NCBI GenBank assembly: GCA_018067325.1 | Contig: JAGPUU010000290.1 | Location: 1 to 7,218 of the forward strand | DNA length: 7,218 nucleotides | Direction of reading: 5' to 3' | Source: Amphritea sp. | GTDB lineage: Bacteria; Pseudomonadota; Gammaproteobacteria; Pseudomonadales; Balneatricaceae | Shown: piece by piece, positions 1 through 6,107 of the stretch | Layout: each line of letters begins with the position of its first letter | Position numbering within the stretch: the first letter of the stretch is position 1 | Position numbers and translations under genes: made by a program | The notes under the pieces: generated by a model | What the model saw: the letters and a program-made list of their open reading frames with translations, nothing else | The model's database searches: none | Told to the model about the DNA's origin: nothing

Positions 1-338
1 GCATCTTCGAAGCCGATCAGATAGATAGCACAGAAAACTGCCGCACTGCCTAACAGAATATCCAGTAGAAGCGTCAGACGACGCCCAGCATCAGTCTTGC
101 AACGAACCATCGGTACCATCAGGGCACATAGCAGAGCAAAACCACCAAAGTGTATGGCAGAAACCCAAAGTTCTGAAACAGTACTCAGGGTATTAAAATA
201 GATATGCACCAGCGCAAAAACAACGCCAGCCCAATAGATGAAACGACCCGTCGGGGAAGAATCAAGACGCTGTACAAGCTCCAGACTCTTCAGTTTTTCA
301 GCCGTTTCCTGGTCGGTTTGGGTATCGATAGTACTCAT
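1..338 (-). CDS. TRAP transporter permease (fused 4TM/12TM, TAXI type), N-terminal part
   Basis: This is a partial gene: the first 112 codons are present and it runs off the left edge. It starts at ATG 338-336, with a GGAAG ribosome site (345-349) six bases upstream. The product opens with about 34 polar cytoplasmic residues (MSTIDTQTDQETAEKLKSLE...). Hydrophobic segments follow: RFIYWAGVVFALVHIYF, then ELWVSAIHFGGFALLCALMVPM, then LLLDILLGSAAVFCAIYLIG. An amphipathic start followed by an 'AIHFGGFALL'-like second helix is typical of the small-subunit portion of fused TRAP permeases that pair with TAXI binding proteins. Placement directly after a TAXI gene on the same strand supports this. In such systems the membrane protein couples solute import to a sodium or proton gradient. 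The 12TM transport core lies outside the window, so the fusion is inferred from the family. A stand-alone small DctQ-like subunit is possible but less likely. Confidence 0.8.
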   Translation of the reverse strand, partial: MSTIDTQTDQETAEKLKSLELVQRLDSSPTGRFIYWAGVVFALVHIYFNTLSTVSELWVSAIHFGGFALLCALMVPMVRCKTDAGRRLTLLLDILLGSAAVFCAIYLIGFED

Positions 339-361
339 AACGGTCTTCCGTATAAAACAGG

Positions 362-389
362 AAAAAAGGCAGGCTCGTCAGAGCCTGCC
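362..389 (-). terminator. Intrinsic terminator / attenuator between TAXI gene and permease
   Basis: Read on the minus strand, this is a perfect 9-bp GC-rich stem (GGCAGGCTC / GAGCCTGCC, arms 381-389 and 368-376). It has a 4-base loop and is followed at once by six Ts (362-367). It lies 12 bases past the TAXI stop codon and just before the permease ribosome site. It has every hallmark of a Rho-independent terminator. Because the permease must also be made, it probably acts as a partial terminator, or as a 3'-end stabiliser giving excess binding protein (inference). Confidence 0.85.
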
Positions 390-401
390 AAGGTCGCAAA
401 G

Positions 402-1430
402 TTACTTAGCGATGAGGTGTGCAGGGATAGTCAGACCGGCTTCTTTGTAGTAACGAGCCGCACCTGGGTGCAGTGGAAGTGGCAGGCCAGCAATCGCTTT
501 TTCAAGTGCCATCGCTTTGGTTGCCTTATGGATGCCGTTCAGGAACGGTAGGTTTTCATAGACAGTTTTAGTCAGCAGGTAAACATCTTCTTCCGACACA
601 TCATCTCTGACTGCCAGGAAGTTTGGCTGCGCCATTGTGTTGATGTCTTTAGTCTGACCCGGATATGTATTGGCCGGAATCACATAACGAGTCCACAGCT
701 GATAGCCACCGTTGGCTTCTTTAATCTGCTCATCAGTAAAGTCCAGCACTGTCATATCGCTACCCAGCGCAGCATAAGCACGGGTGATTGCAGAGGTTGG
801 TACACCTGAAGGGATGTTCATACCATTGATAGTGCCATTTTGTAGCGCATCAGCACTGGGACCGGAGCCCATATAAGCCAGATCTAAACTATCAGCTTCC
901 ATTCCCAGGCCACCAAGAATCTGACGTCCGGAGCCTTCTGTGCCTGAGTTTTTCTTACCGATAGAGAATTTCTTGCCTTTCAGTTCAGCCAGATCAGCAA
1001 TCGTACCGCTTTTAACCAGATCAGACTTCACCGCAAACTGCTCAACGTTTTGCCACAACATTGAGACAGAACGGAGATGTGTTTGAGGACCGGAAGACTT
1101 CAGAGAGCCTTCACCACTCCATGCCCAAGCCCCATATAAGCCCTGCAGAATAGCAAACTGAGCTTCATTCTCGCCTAAGAGCTTTATGTTTTCGCCGGAA
1201 CCTGCCGAGTTAATCGCCGACAGTGACACTTTATATTTAGGCTCTAGCTTTACCTTGGTCAGCGTCGCCAAAGCAACACCTACTGGATAGTATGTTCCAC
1301 CGGTAGAAGCAGTGGCCAGAATATAGGAACGCTTCTCCTCTGCCTGAACCAACGCTGCACTGCCTAAAGTAGCACTCAGTGCAACGGCAACACCCAGACC
1401 TTTTATCAGAGTTCGTTTACTGCTTTGCAT
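402..1430 (-). CDS. TAXI family TRAP transporter solute-binding protein
   Basis: This is a 342-residue periplasmic binding protein of the TAXI (TRAP-associated extracytoplasmic immunogenic) family. It captures a solute and delivers it to the TRAP permease encoded next. Residues 1-30 form a Sec signal peptide: a basic start (SKRTLIK), a hydrophobic core, and a likely cut after LVQA. The mature protein begins with the family hallmark ILATASTGGTYYPVG (37-51). Further family-like stretches are SAGSGENIKLL (95-105), FSIGKKNSGTEGSGRQIL and GTINGMNIPSGVPTSAI. The length is normal for the family. The ATG at 1430 has a GAAGGA site (1438-1443) seven bases upstream. It sits about 35 bases downstream of a sigma-54 promoter and is followed by a strong terminator before the permease gene. 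Characterised TAXI proteins bind glutamate, 2-oxoglutarate and similar compounds, but the ligand here cannot be predicted. Confidence 0.93.
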   Translation of the reverse strand: MQSSKRTLIKGLGVAVALSATLGSAALVQAEEKRSYILATASTGGTYYPVGVALATLTKVKLEPKYKVSLSAINSAGSGENIKLLGENEAQFAILQGLYGAWAWSGEGSLKSSGPQTHLRSVSMLWQNVEQFAVKSDLVKSGTIADLAELKGKKFSIGKKNSGTEGSGRQILGGLGMEADSLDLAYMGSGPSADALQNGTINGMNIPSGVPTSAITRAYAALGSDMTVLDFTDEQIKEANGGYQLWTRYVIPANTYPGQTKDINTMAQPNFLAVRDDVSEEDVYLLTKTVYENLPFLNGIHKATKAMALEKAIAGLPLPLHPGAARYYKEAGLTIPAHLIAK

Positions 1431-1474
1431 TTTAGATTCCTTCTCTCGGGTTTTTATTGTTCGTACCCTATATA

Positions 1475-1492
1475 AAGCAATGTGGATGCCAA
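1475..1492 (-). promoter_or_regulatory. Sigma-54 (-24/-12) promoter for the TAXI-TRAP operon
   Basis: The minus strand reads TTGGCATCCACATTGCTT. The invariant GG (1489-1490) and GC (1477-1478) are separated by exactly 10 bases, as in the RpoN consensus TGGCAC-N5-TTGC. Most flanking positions also match, including TTGGCA and TTGCT. Transcription would begin near 1465, giving a leader of about 35 bases to the TAXI start codon. An IHF site and enhancer-like repeats upstream, and a GAFTGA-containing activator gene next door, strongly support it. Confidence 0.85.
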
Positions 1493-1508
1493 GCTGACAA
1501 TTAAATCG

Positions 1509-1521
1509 TAACCAATTGATA
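1509..1521 (-). promoter_or_regulatory. IHF binding site between enhancer and sigma-54 promoter
   Basis: The minus strand reads TATCAATTGGTTA, a perfect match to the IHF consensus WATCAANNNNTTR. It is flanked by a very AT-rich stretch (1520-1545). Its centre is about 50 bases upstream of the predicted start of transcription. That is between the promoter and the candidate enhancer, where IHF bends DNA at many sigma-54 promoters. The role is inferred from sequence and position. Confidence 0.7.
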
Positions 1522-1540
1522 AATAGATATAATTTAATAT

Positions 1541-1554
1541 TTAAGGAAACTTAA
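1541..1554. promoter_or_regulatory. Short palindrome TTAAG-N4-CTTAA in the TAXI promoter region
   Basis: This is a perfect 5-4-5 inverted repeat (TTAAG 1541-1545, CTTAA 1550-1554) about 76-89 bases upstream of the predicted transcription start, between the IHF site and the larger inverted repeat. It could be an operator or an extra activator half-site. It lies in AT-rich DNA, where such palindromes arise by chance, so the functional call is weak. Confidence 0.25.
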
Positions 1555-1561
1555 CGAAAGG

Positions 1562-1621
1562 TTAGTAAGCAAAAAGCAGCCTATTAGCCACCAAACCGAT
1601 GAGCAACTTCTTGCTTACTAA
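1562..1621. promoter_or_regulatory. Candidate upstream activating sequences for the DctD-like regulator
   Basis: Two copies of TTAGTAAGCAA face each other: 1562-1572 on the plus strand and 1611-1621 on the minus strand. They are perfect over 11 bases and extend to 14 of 15 matching bases (TTAGTAAGCAAnAAG). The right copy also forms its own dyad, AGCAA-N4-TTGCT (1602-1615). The left copy has a degenerate version (AGCAA-N4-CAGCC, 1568-1581). The two dyad centres are 34 bases apart. They lie about 97 to 156 bases upstream of the predicted sigma-54 start. This matches the paired enhancer sites used by NtrC/DctD-type activators. That the neighbouring regulator binds here is inference. Confidence 0.6.
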
Positions 1622-1658
1622 AGACTAAATACCGACAAACCAGCTATGCAGATGATGT

Positions 1659-1692
1659 AAAACGGACCGGAGTATCCTGTTGATACCCCGGT
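1659..1692 (-). terminator. Intrinsic terminator of the kinase-regulator operon
   Basis: On the minus strand an 11-bp stem (ACCGGGGTATC / GATACTCCGGT, arms 1682-1692 and 1666-1676) contains one G-U pair and has a 5-base loop. TCCGTTTT follows, with a short T run at 1659-1662. It begins about 70 bases after the response-regulator stop. The single non-Watson-Crick position pairs (G-U) only in the minus-strand RNA, which fits a terminator for that strand. The T tract is short and offset by three bases, so efficiency may be moderate. It separates the regulator transcript from the sigma-54 promoter region. Confidence 0.6.
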
Positions 1693-1727
1693 TTTGCTCT
1701 TAAAACAGGCAATGAGCCATTTTTTGC

Positions 1728-1778
1728 CTACTCATCAACTGGGTCTACTTATCCACCTTGTCTACTCATCAACAAAAT
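1728..1778. repeat. 17-bp tandem repeat, three copies, across the regulator stop codon
   Basis: Three adjacent 17-base units begin at 1728, 1745 and 1762 (plus strand CTACTCATCAACTGGGT, CTACTTATCCACCTTGT, CTACTCATCAACAAAAT). The outer units share their first 12 bases exactly; the middle unit differs from these at two of the 12. The last unit contains the 3' end of the response-regulator gene, including its TAG stop; the other two lie beyond it. Since 17 is not a multiple of three, the extra units are not in one reading frame. It looks like an old local duplication. Whether it does anything is unknown. Confidence 0.7.
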
Positions 1779-3126
1779 CAGTCCGCTCGATCTGATATTT
1801 CACCATTTTCTGGTTCAGGGTCCGGCGTGGCAGATCAAGCATCTCCATCACCGCTTTGATATTACCCCGATGCTGACGTAGCGCTTCACAGATCACTTTG
1901 TACTCAAAGTTGGCGACCTGGGCACCCAAAGACAGAGAGCTATCAACCTGAGTGACATCAACCGGCTCTATCATTTCAGGATAAAGCAGATCGACCACCG
2001 GCAGCGAACCATCCAGAGCATAACGCACCGCTATATTCTTCAGCTCCCGCACATTTCCTGGCCAGGCGTGCTGCTGTAGATTGATCAGATCCTGCCGGGT
2101 GACCCTGCGTAATTCCCGTTCATGTTGGGTTGCCGACTGACGGGCGTAATACTCAAACAGCAGTGGAATATCTTCAGTACGTTCGCGCAGTGGAGATAGG
2201 TAAAGACAGGACACATTCAGCCGGTAATAGAGATCCTGGCGAAAGTTTTCCTCCACCGAAAGGTCTGCTTTTGAGGCCGCCACAATACGTAGATCAACTG
2301 GAATCTGTTTATTAGAACCCAAGGGTTCTATCACCCCCTCTTGCAGGCTACGCAGGATTTTCACCTGCAAACTGGTTGGCATACTCTCAATCTCATCCAG
2401 CAGCAGGGTTCCACCATCGGCGTGCTGAAATTTACCGGTACGCTTTTTAGACGCACCGGTAAACGCCCCGGCTTCATGGCCAAAGAGTTCAGTTTCAATC
2501 AGCGTTTCTGGAATCGCACCGCAGTTGATCGGTACAAAGTTACATTCACTGCGGGGGCTAAACTCATGCAGGCACTGGGCAACCAGCTCTTTACCGCTAC
2601 CGGTTTCACCATAGATGATGACATTGGTATTTAGTGCCGCGTATTTGAGTATATCCCGGCGTAGTTTCTGAATTGCCGGAGAGATGCCAATAATCTTGCT
2701 ATCAATACCACTGTGGGAGGCCAAATCCTGTTGCAGCCGCAGATTTTCCAATACCAGTAGACGTTTTTCACAGGCCCTGTTGATAGTTTCAACTAAGCGT
2801 TCGGGAATAAAAGGTTTTTCGATGAAGTCATAGGCACCATCGCGCATCGCGCCAATCGCCATGTCAACATCACCGTGACCGGTAATCAGGATTACCGGTA
2901 ACTCTGGGATGCGACGACGGGCTTCCATCATCAGCTCCAGGCCATCCATTTCCGGCATTCTAACGTCGCTGACTAACACGCCAGGGAACGTCTCGTTCAG
3001 ATGAGTCAGGGCCTCAGCCGCCCGTTCACAGACGATCACTTCAAAACCTGCCATCTGTAACCATTGGGATGTTGATTGCCGGATGATCGGATCATCATCC
3101 ACCAGTATTACCTGACCTCTGTTCAT
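1762..3126 (-). CDS. DctD-like sigma-54-dependent response regulator
   Basis: This 454-residue activator of RpoN promoters has three domains. The receiver (about 4-120) has the acidic pocket D10-D12, the phosphorylated D54 in [11 protein letters not shown]82 and K104. The AAA+ domain (about 143-375) has Walker A GETGSGKE (173-180), the sigma-54 contact loop GAFTGA (220-225), Walker B LLLDE (241-245) and an arginine in YRLN (R302). A C-terminal Fis-type helix-turn-helix (about 412-445) contains [21 protein letters not shown]. All catalytic motifs are intact and the length is typical of the NtrC/DctD class. The ATG overlaps the kinase stop as ATGA (3123-3126), with a GGAG site seven bases upstream inside the kinase gene, so the pair is translationally coupled. 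It most likely activates the adjacent TAXI-TRAP operon, which has a sigma-54 promoter. DctD itself controls C4-dicarboxylate uptake in rhizobia; the signal here may differ, so no symbol is assigned. Confidence 0.95.
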   Translation of the reverse strand: MNRGQVILVDDDPIIRQSTSQWLQMAGFEVIVCERAAEALTHLNETFPGVLVSDVRMPEMDGLELMMEARRRIPELPVILITGHGDVDMAIGAMRDGAYDFIEKPFIPERLVETINRACEKRLLVLENLRLQQDLASHSGIDSKIIGISPAIQKLRRDILKYAALNTNVIIYGETGSGKELVAQCLHEFSPRSECNFVPINCGAIPETLIETELFGHEAGAFTGASKKRTGKFQHADGGTLLLDEIESMPTSLQVKILRSLQEGVIEPLGSNKQIPVDLRIVAASKADLSVEENFRQDLYYRLNVSCLYLSPLRERTEDIPLLFEYYARQSATQHERELRRVTRQDLINLQQHAWPGNVRELKNIAVRYALDGSLPVVDLLYPEMIEPVDVTQVDSSLSLGAQVANFEYKVICEALRQHRGNIKAVMEMLDLPRRTLNQKMVKYQIERTDFVDE

Positions 3127-5213
3127 TCTGATTCTCCGGCCTGTCTTATAAGCGGTAAAGTAACGGTAAAGCAGGTGTAGCCATTTCGACTATCAACCCG
3201 GCTATCGACCCTGATATCCCCCTGCAGATCTCGAACGATAGAGCGGATAATCGATAACCCCAGACCTAAGCCTTCACCAATATCCTTAGTGGTGAAAAAG
3301 GGCTCAAATATATGACTCAGGCTCTGCTCGTCGATTCCGCTGCCGTTATCGATCACACGGATTTCCACCCGGTCTTTGTTGTGATCTACCTGAACTTCCA
3401 ACCGCGCGGCCTCTGTCTCAGACAAAGCATCACAGGCATTGGTCACCAGGTTAAGAAAAATCTGTTCCAGGCGGGCACTGTCGCCACTGACTTGCAGGTT
3501 CAGTTCAGGACGGAGGTAAACCAGTTCAATCTGTTGCTGTTCCAGCCGTCCCCTCAGCAAACTCAACACCTGATCTAACACCAGCAGAGGGTCTACCGGG
3601 GCCATGTGCTGCGGCTTCTGATAGGCAAAGGTTTTTAATTGCCGGGTCAAAATCGCCATTCGACTAATCAGGTCGTTGATCAACTCAAGATTGTTTTCTA
3701 ACTGCCCTGTTTGGTTTTGTTCAATCAGTTTACGACAGATAGCAATATAGGTTCTCAATGCGGTTAGTGGTTGATTCAGTTCATGGACCACCGCAGAAGA
3801 CATCCGTCCCAACGCGGCCATTTTCTCCGCTTGCACCAACTCATCCTGAGCTTCTTTCAATGCCTGAGTACGTTCATGTACTTTATGCTCAAGCTGGTCG
3901 TTTGCCTCCTGAAGAGCCCGCTCCAAGCGTTTACGTGGGGTAATATCAATTACGGTAACCAGATAGTTGGCGGAGGCTTCCCGCTTCATCTGCTTAATTG
4001 AAAACAACATCGGGAAGTGGCTGCTATCAGAACGTTTACCTACAGTTTCCATCGCGATTAAGGGTGCAAAACCTTTGCTTCCCAAGCGTGACAGCGTTTT
4101 TTTCAGTACTCCCTGAAGCATTTCAGGGGCGATCAGTTTATCGATATGAGCGCCCTGAATACGTTGCATCGATTCACTGAACTGCTGCATCGCCATTGGA
4201 TTAATAAACAGAACCTGTCCCTGGCTATCCAAAGTGATCATCCCAACTTGTGCGGTATTAATTATATCCCTTTGCCGCGCTTCACTTCGCTCTAGCGCCT
4301 GCTGTGTCTCTCTTCGGGAGATATGCTTAAGTTGACGTTCCCTTAAAAGAAACACCAGTAACGAGATAACGATGCACAACGCGATGGCAAACAGGGTAGC
4401 GTTACGCTGGGCCCGCACGACTTCGTCGAGATCGTTTAACACTGAAACCTGCCAGCCCAGATCATCCAGAGTCACGGCCTGTAGGAGTGCCCGGCCACCC
4501 TGCGCTAACTCGACCTGCTGAATTTCAGAGCCATCATAAAGCTGTGTGGTTCGCTCCGCCTTAACAATGTCCTGTAACTCAGTCGCCGTCTGAAAACGTT
4601 TACTGGCCATCAGTATCTGGCCTTTTTTACTAAACAGATATTGCCCTGTTTGATCCAACCCCGCCTGAAGCAGGCCCAGATCAAGCCTTACAGTTGCCAC
4701 ACCTCGCAAGCGACTCAATACGTAAACAGGCGCTGAAAGATAGATAGCACCTTCACGTTGAGGAGTGGGCAGTGTCACTTGTATGCCTTGCTGCCCCTCC
4801 AACGCCTGAAGAAAATAGCCCTGGTTGCGATGACTCACCTTGTAGAAATTCTGTTGTGCCCGCCAGTGACTGAATGCCCGGGCTTTACCCTGCGTATCCA
4901 ATACAAACAGCGCAGTGGTTCCGGCGACCAGATTAGTCTGTTCAAGATAACGACTTACCCGGGCAATGTTATCGGGAGAAGGAACGCGCAGCAGTTCAGC
5001 AACATCATTGCTCTGGGAAACTAAAAACGGCAGGTACTGGTATTCAGCAAGTTCTGAACGGGTCTGACTGATAATACTCAACAGCTGGTTTTCGCCACGC
5101 TCTTTAAGCTCAGTAAGCGCCCAATCGCGGACAAACTGAGTCACCAACGTTGTGCCAATAATCGACAACACCAGCATCAGTAGTGCTAATGGGATAAAGC
5201 GCGGAAACTGCAC
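3123..5213 (-). CDS. DctB-like membrane sensor histidine kinase with PAS domain
   Basis: This 696-residue sensor kinase is the partner of the response regulator it overlaps. It has a membrane helix (about 7-27), a periplasmic Cache-like sensor domain (about 28-270, with FVLDTQGKARAFS and APVYVLSRLRGVATVRLDL), and a second helix (about 272-290). A cytoplasmic PAS domain follows (about 311-425, RDIINTAQVGMITLDSQGQV), then a coiled coil (428-465). The H-box is VVHELNQPLTALR with phospho-acceptor H477. The ATPase motifs are N-box NLVTNACDAL (588-597), G1 DNGSGI (622-627), FEPFFTTK (636-643) and G2 GEGLGLGL (647-654). The HELNQPL form is typical of the DctB group. At about 700 residues it exceeds the roughly 600 of classical DctB, mainly through the PAS domain. 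The start is GTG 5213-5211, with an AGGAG site seven bases upstream; no in-frame ATG fits better. A four-residue tandem duplication (RVDSRVDS, 668-675) lies near the C-terminus. The ligand is unknown. Confidence 0.93.
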   Translation of the reverse strand: MQFPRFIPLALLMLVLSIIGTTLVTQFVRDWALTELKERGENQLLSIISQTRSELAEYQYLPFLVSQSNDVAELLRVPSPDNIARVSRYLEQTNLVAGTTALFVLDTQGKARAFSHWRAQQNFYKVSHRNQGYFLQALEGQQGIQVTLPTPQREGAIYLSAPVYVLSRLRGVATVRLDLGLLQAGLDQTGQYLFSKKGQILMASKRFQTATELQDIVKAERTTQLYDGSEIQQVELAQGGRALLQAVTLDDLGWQVSVLNDLDEVVRAQRNATLFAIALCIVISLLVFLLRERQLKHISRRETQQALERSEARQRDIINTAQVGMITLDSQGQVLFINPMAMQQFSESMQRIQGAHIDKLIAPEMLQGVLKKTLSRLGSKGFAPLIAMETVGKRSDSSHFPMLFSIKQMKREASANYLVTVIDITPRKRLERALQEANDQLEHKVHERTQALKEAQDELVQAEKMAALGRMSSAVVHELNQPLTALRTYIAICRKLIEQNQTGQLENNLELINDLISRMAILTRQLKTFAYQKPQHMAPVDPLLVLDQVLSLLRGRLEQQQIELVYLRPELNLQVSGDSARLEQIFLNLVTNACDALSETEAARLEVQVDHNKDRVEIRVIDNGSGIDEQSLSHIFEPFFTTKDIGEGLGLGLSIIRSIVRDLQGDIRVDSRVDSRNGYTCFTVTLPLIRQAGESE

Positions 5214-5252
5214 TCAGTCACTCCTGTTATTGGGACGTATCGTCTGCCGGTA

Positions 5253-6005
5253 TCAAGTTTCAGTTTCGACAGTTAGCCCGTCGTTAGCAAGTACCCATTG
5301 TCGCTGGGGAGCAGATCCTTCACGCACTGCCTGATACCAGGCTGGCGCATCGACCAGCGCCAGCAGGTCATCCAGCGGAGGATATTCCAGGCCCTTTTTA
5401 TGACAAAAATCGGCCAGGTCAGGAAAGCTCCATTCAAACAGAGTATCTGTATATTCCAAGGGGTCAAGCCTGGACTGCTCATACATGCCCGCCTTCAACC
5501 GTTGATTCTGCGCCTCTACCAGAATAATGCCCGCCGCTGTCGAGACATTCAAAGAGCCCACCATCCCCATCATCGGAATCAGAATATGCTCATCTGCTAA
5601 ATCCGCGCCTTTATCACTGACGCCAAACTTTTCGGCCCCCGTTAACAGTGCACAAGGGACCGTATAATCAACATCCCGGTAATCGATAGCCCGATCAGAA
5701 AAGTGCGCCGCATAGACCTTCATCCCCCGGGCTTTAACGGTGGCAATCGCTGCCTCGCAAGTGTCATGGTTGCGACTACTCACCCAGCGATCACTACCCC
5801 GGCTCGTGCCACTCAATGCATAGCCCTCTCTAGGGGTAACCGTATTCAACTGGGTAATACCGACCGCATCACAGGTGCGTATCATCGCAGCGATGTTGCC
5901 GGCTTTATGGACCTGATCGGTAATCAGCGTCAAATCTGGCTGCCGCCGGTTAAGGGTCTGGATCAGTCTAGCTGTACGTTCCGGGGTCATCTTTCTACTC
6001 TGCAT
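5253..6005 (-). CDS. trmH: tRNA (guanosine(18)-2'-O)-methyltransferase TrmH
   Basis: This SPOUT-family enzyme transfers a methyl group from S-adenosylmethionine to the 2'-hydroxyl of G18 in the tRNA D-loop, in the cytoplasm. The N-terminal RRQPDLTLITDQVHKAGNIAAMIRTCDAVG (20-49) closely resembles E. coli TrmH and contains the catalytic arginine (R43). SPOUT motif 2 is TGAEKFG (122-128). Motif 3, which forms the knot and binds the cofactor, is IPMMGMVGSLNVSTAAGI (143-160). The C-terminal extension (170-250) is slightly longer than in E. coli, which has about 229 residues in all. The start is uncertain. ATG 6005 has no clear ribosome site, whereas ATG 5990 (residue 6, MTPERTARL) aligns with the E. 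coli N-terminus. The sensor-kinase gene begins 39 bases after the stop with no terminator between, so read-through into it is possible. It is divergent from pheA. Confidence 0.93.
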   Translation of the reverse strand: MQSRKMTPERTARLIQTLNRRQPDLTLITDQVHKAGNIAAMIRTCDAVGITQLNTVTPREGYALSGTSRGSDRWVSSRNHDTCEAAIATVKARGMKVYAAHFSDRAIDYRDVDYTVPCALLTGAEKFGVSDKGADLADEHILIPMMGMVGSLNVSTAAGIILVEAQNQRLKAGMYEQSRLDPLEYTDTLFEWSFPDLADFCHKKGLEYPPLDDLLALVDAPAWYQAVREGSAPQRQWVLANDGLTVETET

Positions 6006-6067
6006 CTGAAATATGCGGCAATATTAGCGAAAAAAAAGGCCTTCAACACTCCATAATTAAGAAACTA

Positions 6068-6076
6068 TGACATAAT
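6068..6076 (+). promoter_or_regulatory. Extended -10 promoter for pheA
   Basis: TGACATAAT differs at one base from the extended -10 consensus TGnTATAAT and lies 31 bases before the pheA ATG, in an AT-rich part of the 102-base gap between trmH and pheA. No good -35 is seen at 17 bases, as is common for extended -10 promoters. An alternative pair, TCAACA (6043-6048) with TATGAC (6066-6071) at 17 bases, overlaps it. I see no leader-peptide attenuator of the kind that controls pheA in E. coli. Confidence 0.45.
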
Positions 6077-6107
6077 CTAGGCTAAATTTTTTACAACCGG
6101 AACCATC

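Noticed and set aside
204..551. Plus-strand 115-residue open frame
   Set aside because: It is antisense to the permease start, the terminator and the TAXI 3' end, with no ribosome site or recognisable domain.
1707..1729. Inverted repeat AGGCAA-N11-TTGCCT just after the regulator stop, considered as a terminator
   Set aside because: It has only six pairs with an 11-base loop and no adjacent T tract; the hairpin at 1666-1692 is a much better terminator.
1431..1761. Search for small RNA or small protein genes in the long intergenic region
   Set aside because: No open frame with a ribosome site and no independent promoter-terminator pair were seen; the regulatory elements listed account for most of it.
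2341..2634. Plus-strand 97-residue open frame
   Set aside because: It lies wholly antisense to the AAA+ domain of the response regulator, whose motifs are intact in the opposite strand.
4758..5024. Plus-strand 88-residue open frame
   Set aside because: It is antisense to the kinase periplasmic domain; composition fits a shadow frame.
5273..5482. Minus-strand 69-residue open frame within trmH
   Set aside because: It is a different frame on the same strand inside a well-supported gene, with no ribosome site or domain.
6017..6048. Possible sigma-70 promoter for trmH (TTGAAG with TAATAT on the minus strand)
   Set aside because: The hexamer spacing is only about 14 bases and no alternative pairing is convincing, although a promoter for trmH is expected in this gap.
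5703..6056. Plus-strand 117-residue open frame
   Set aside because: It is antisense to the conserved catalytic part of trmH and shows no family signature.
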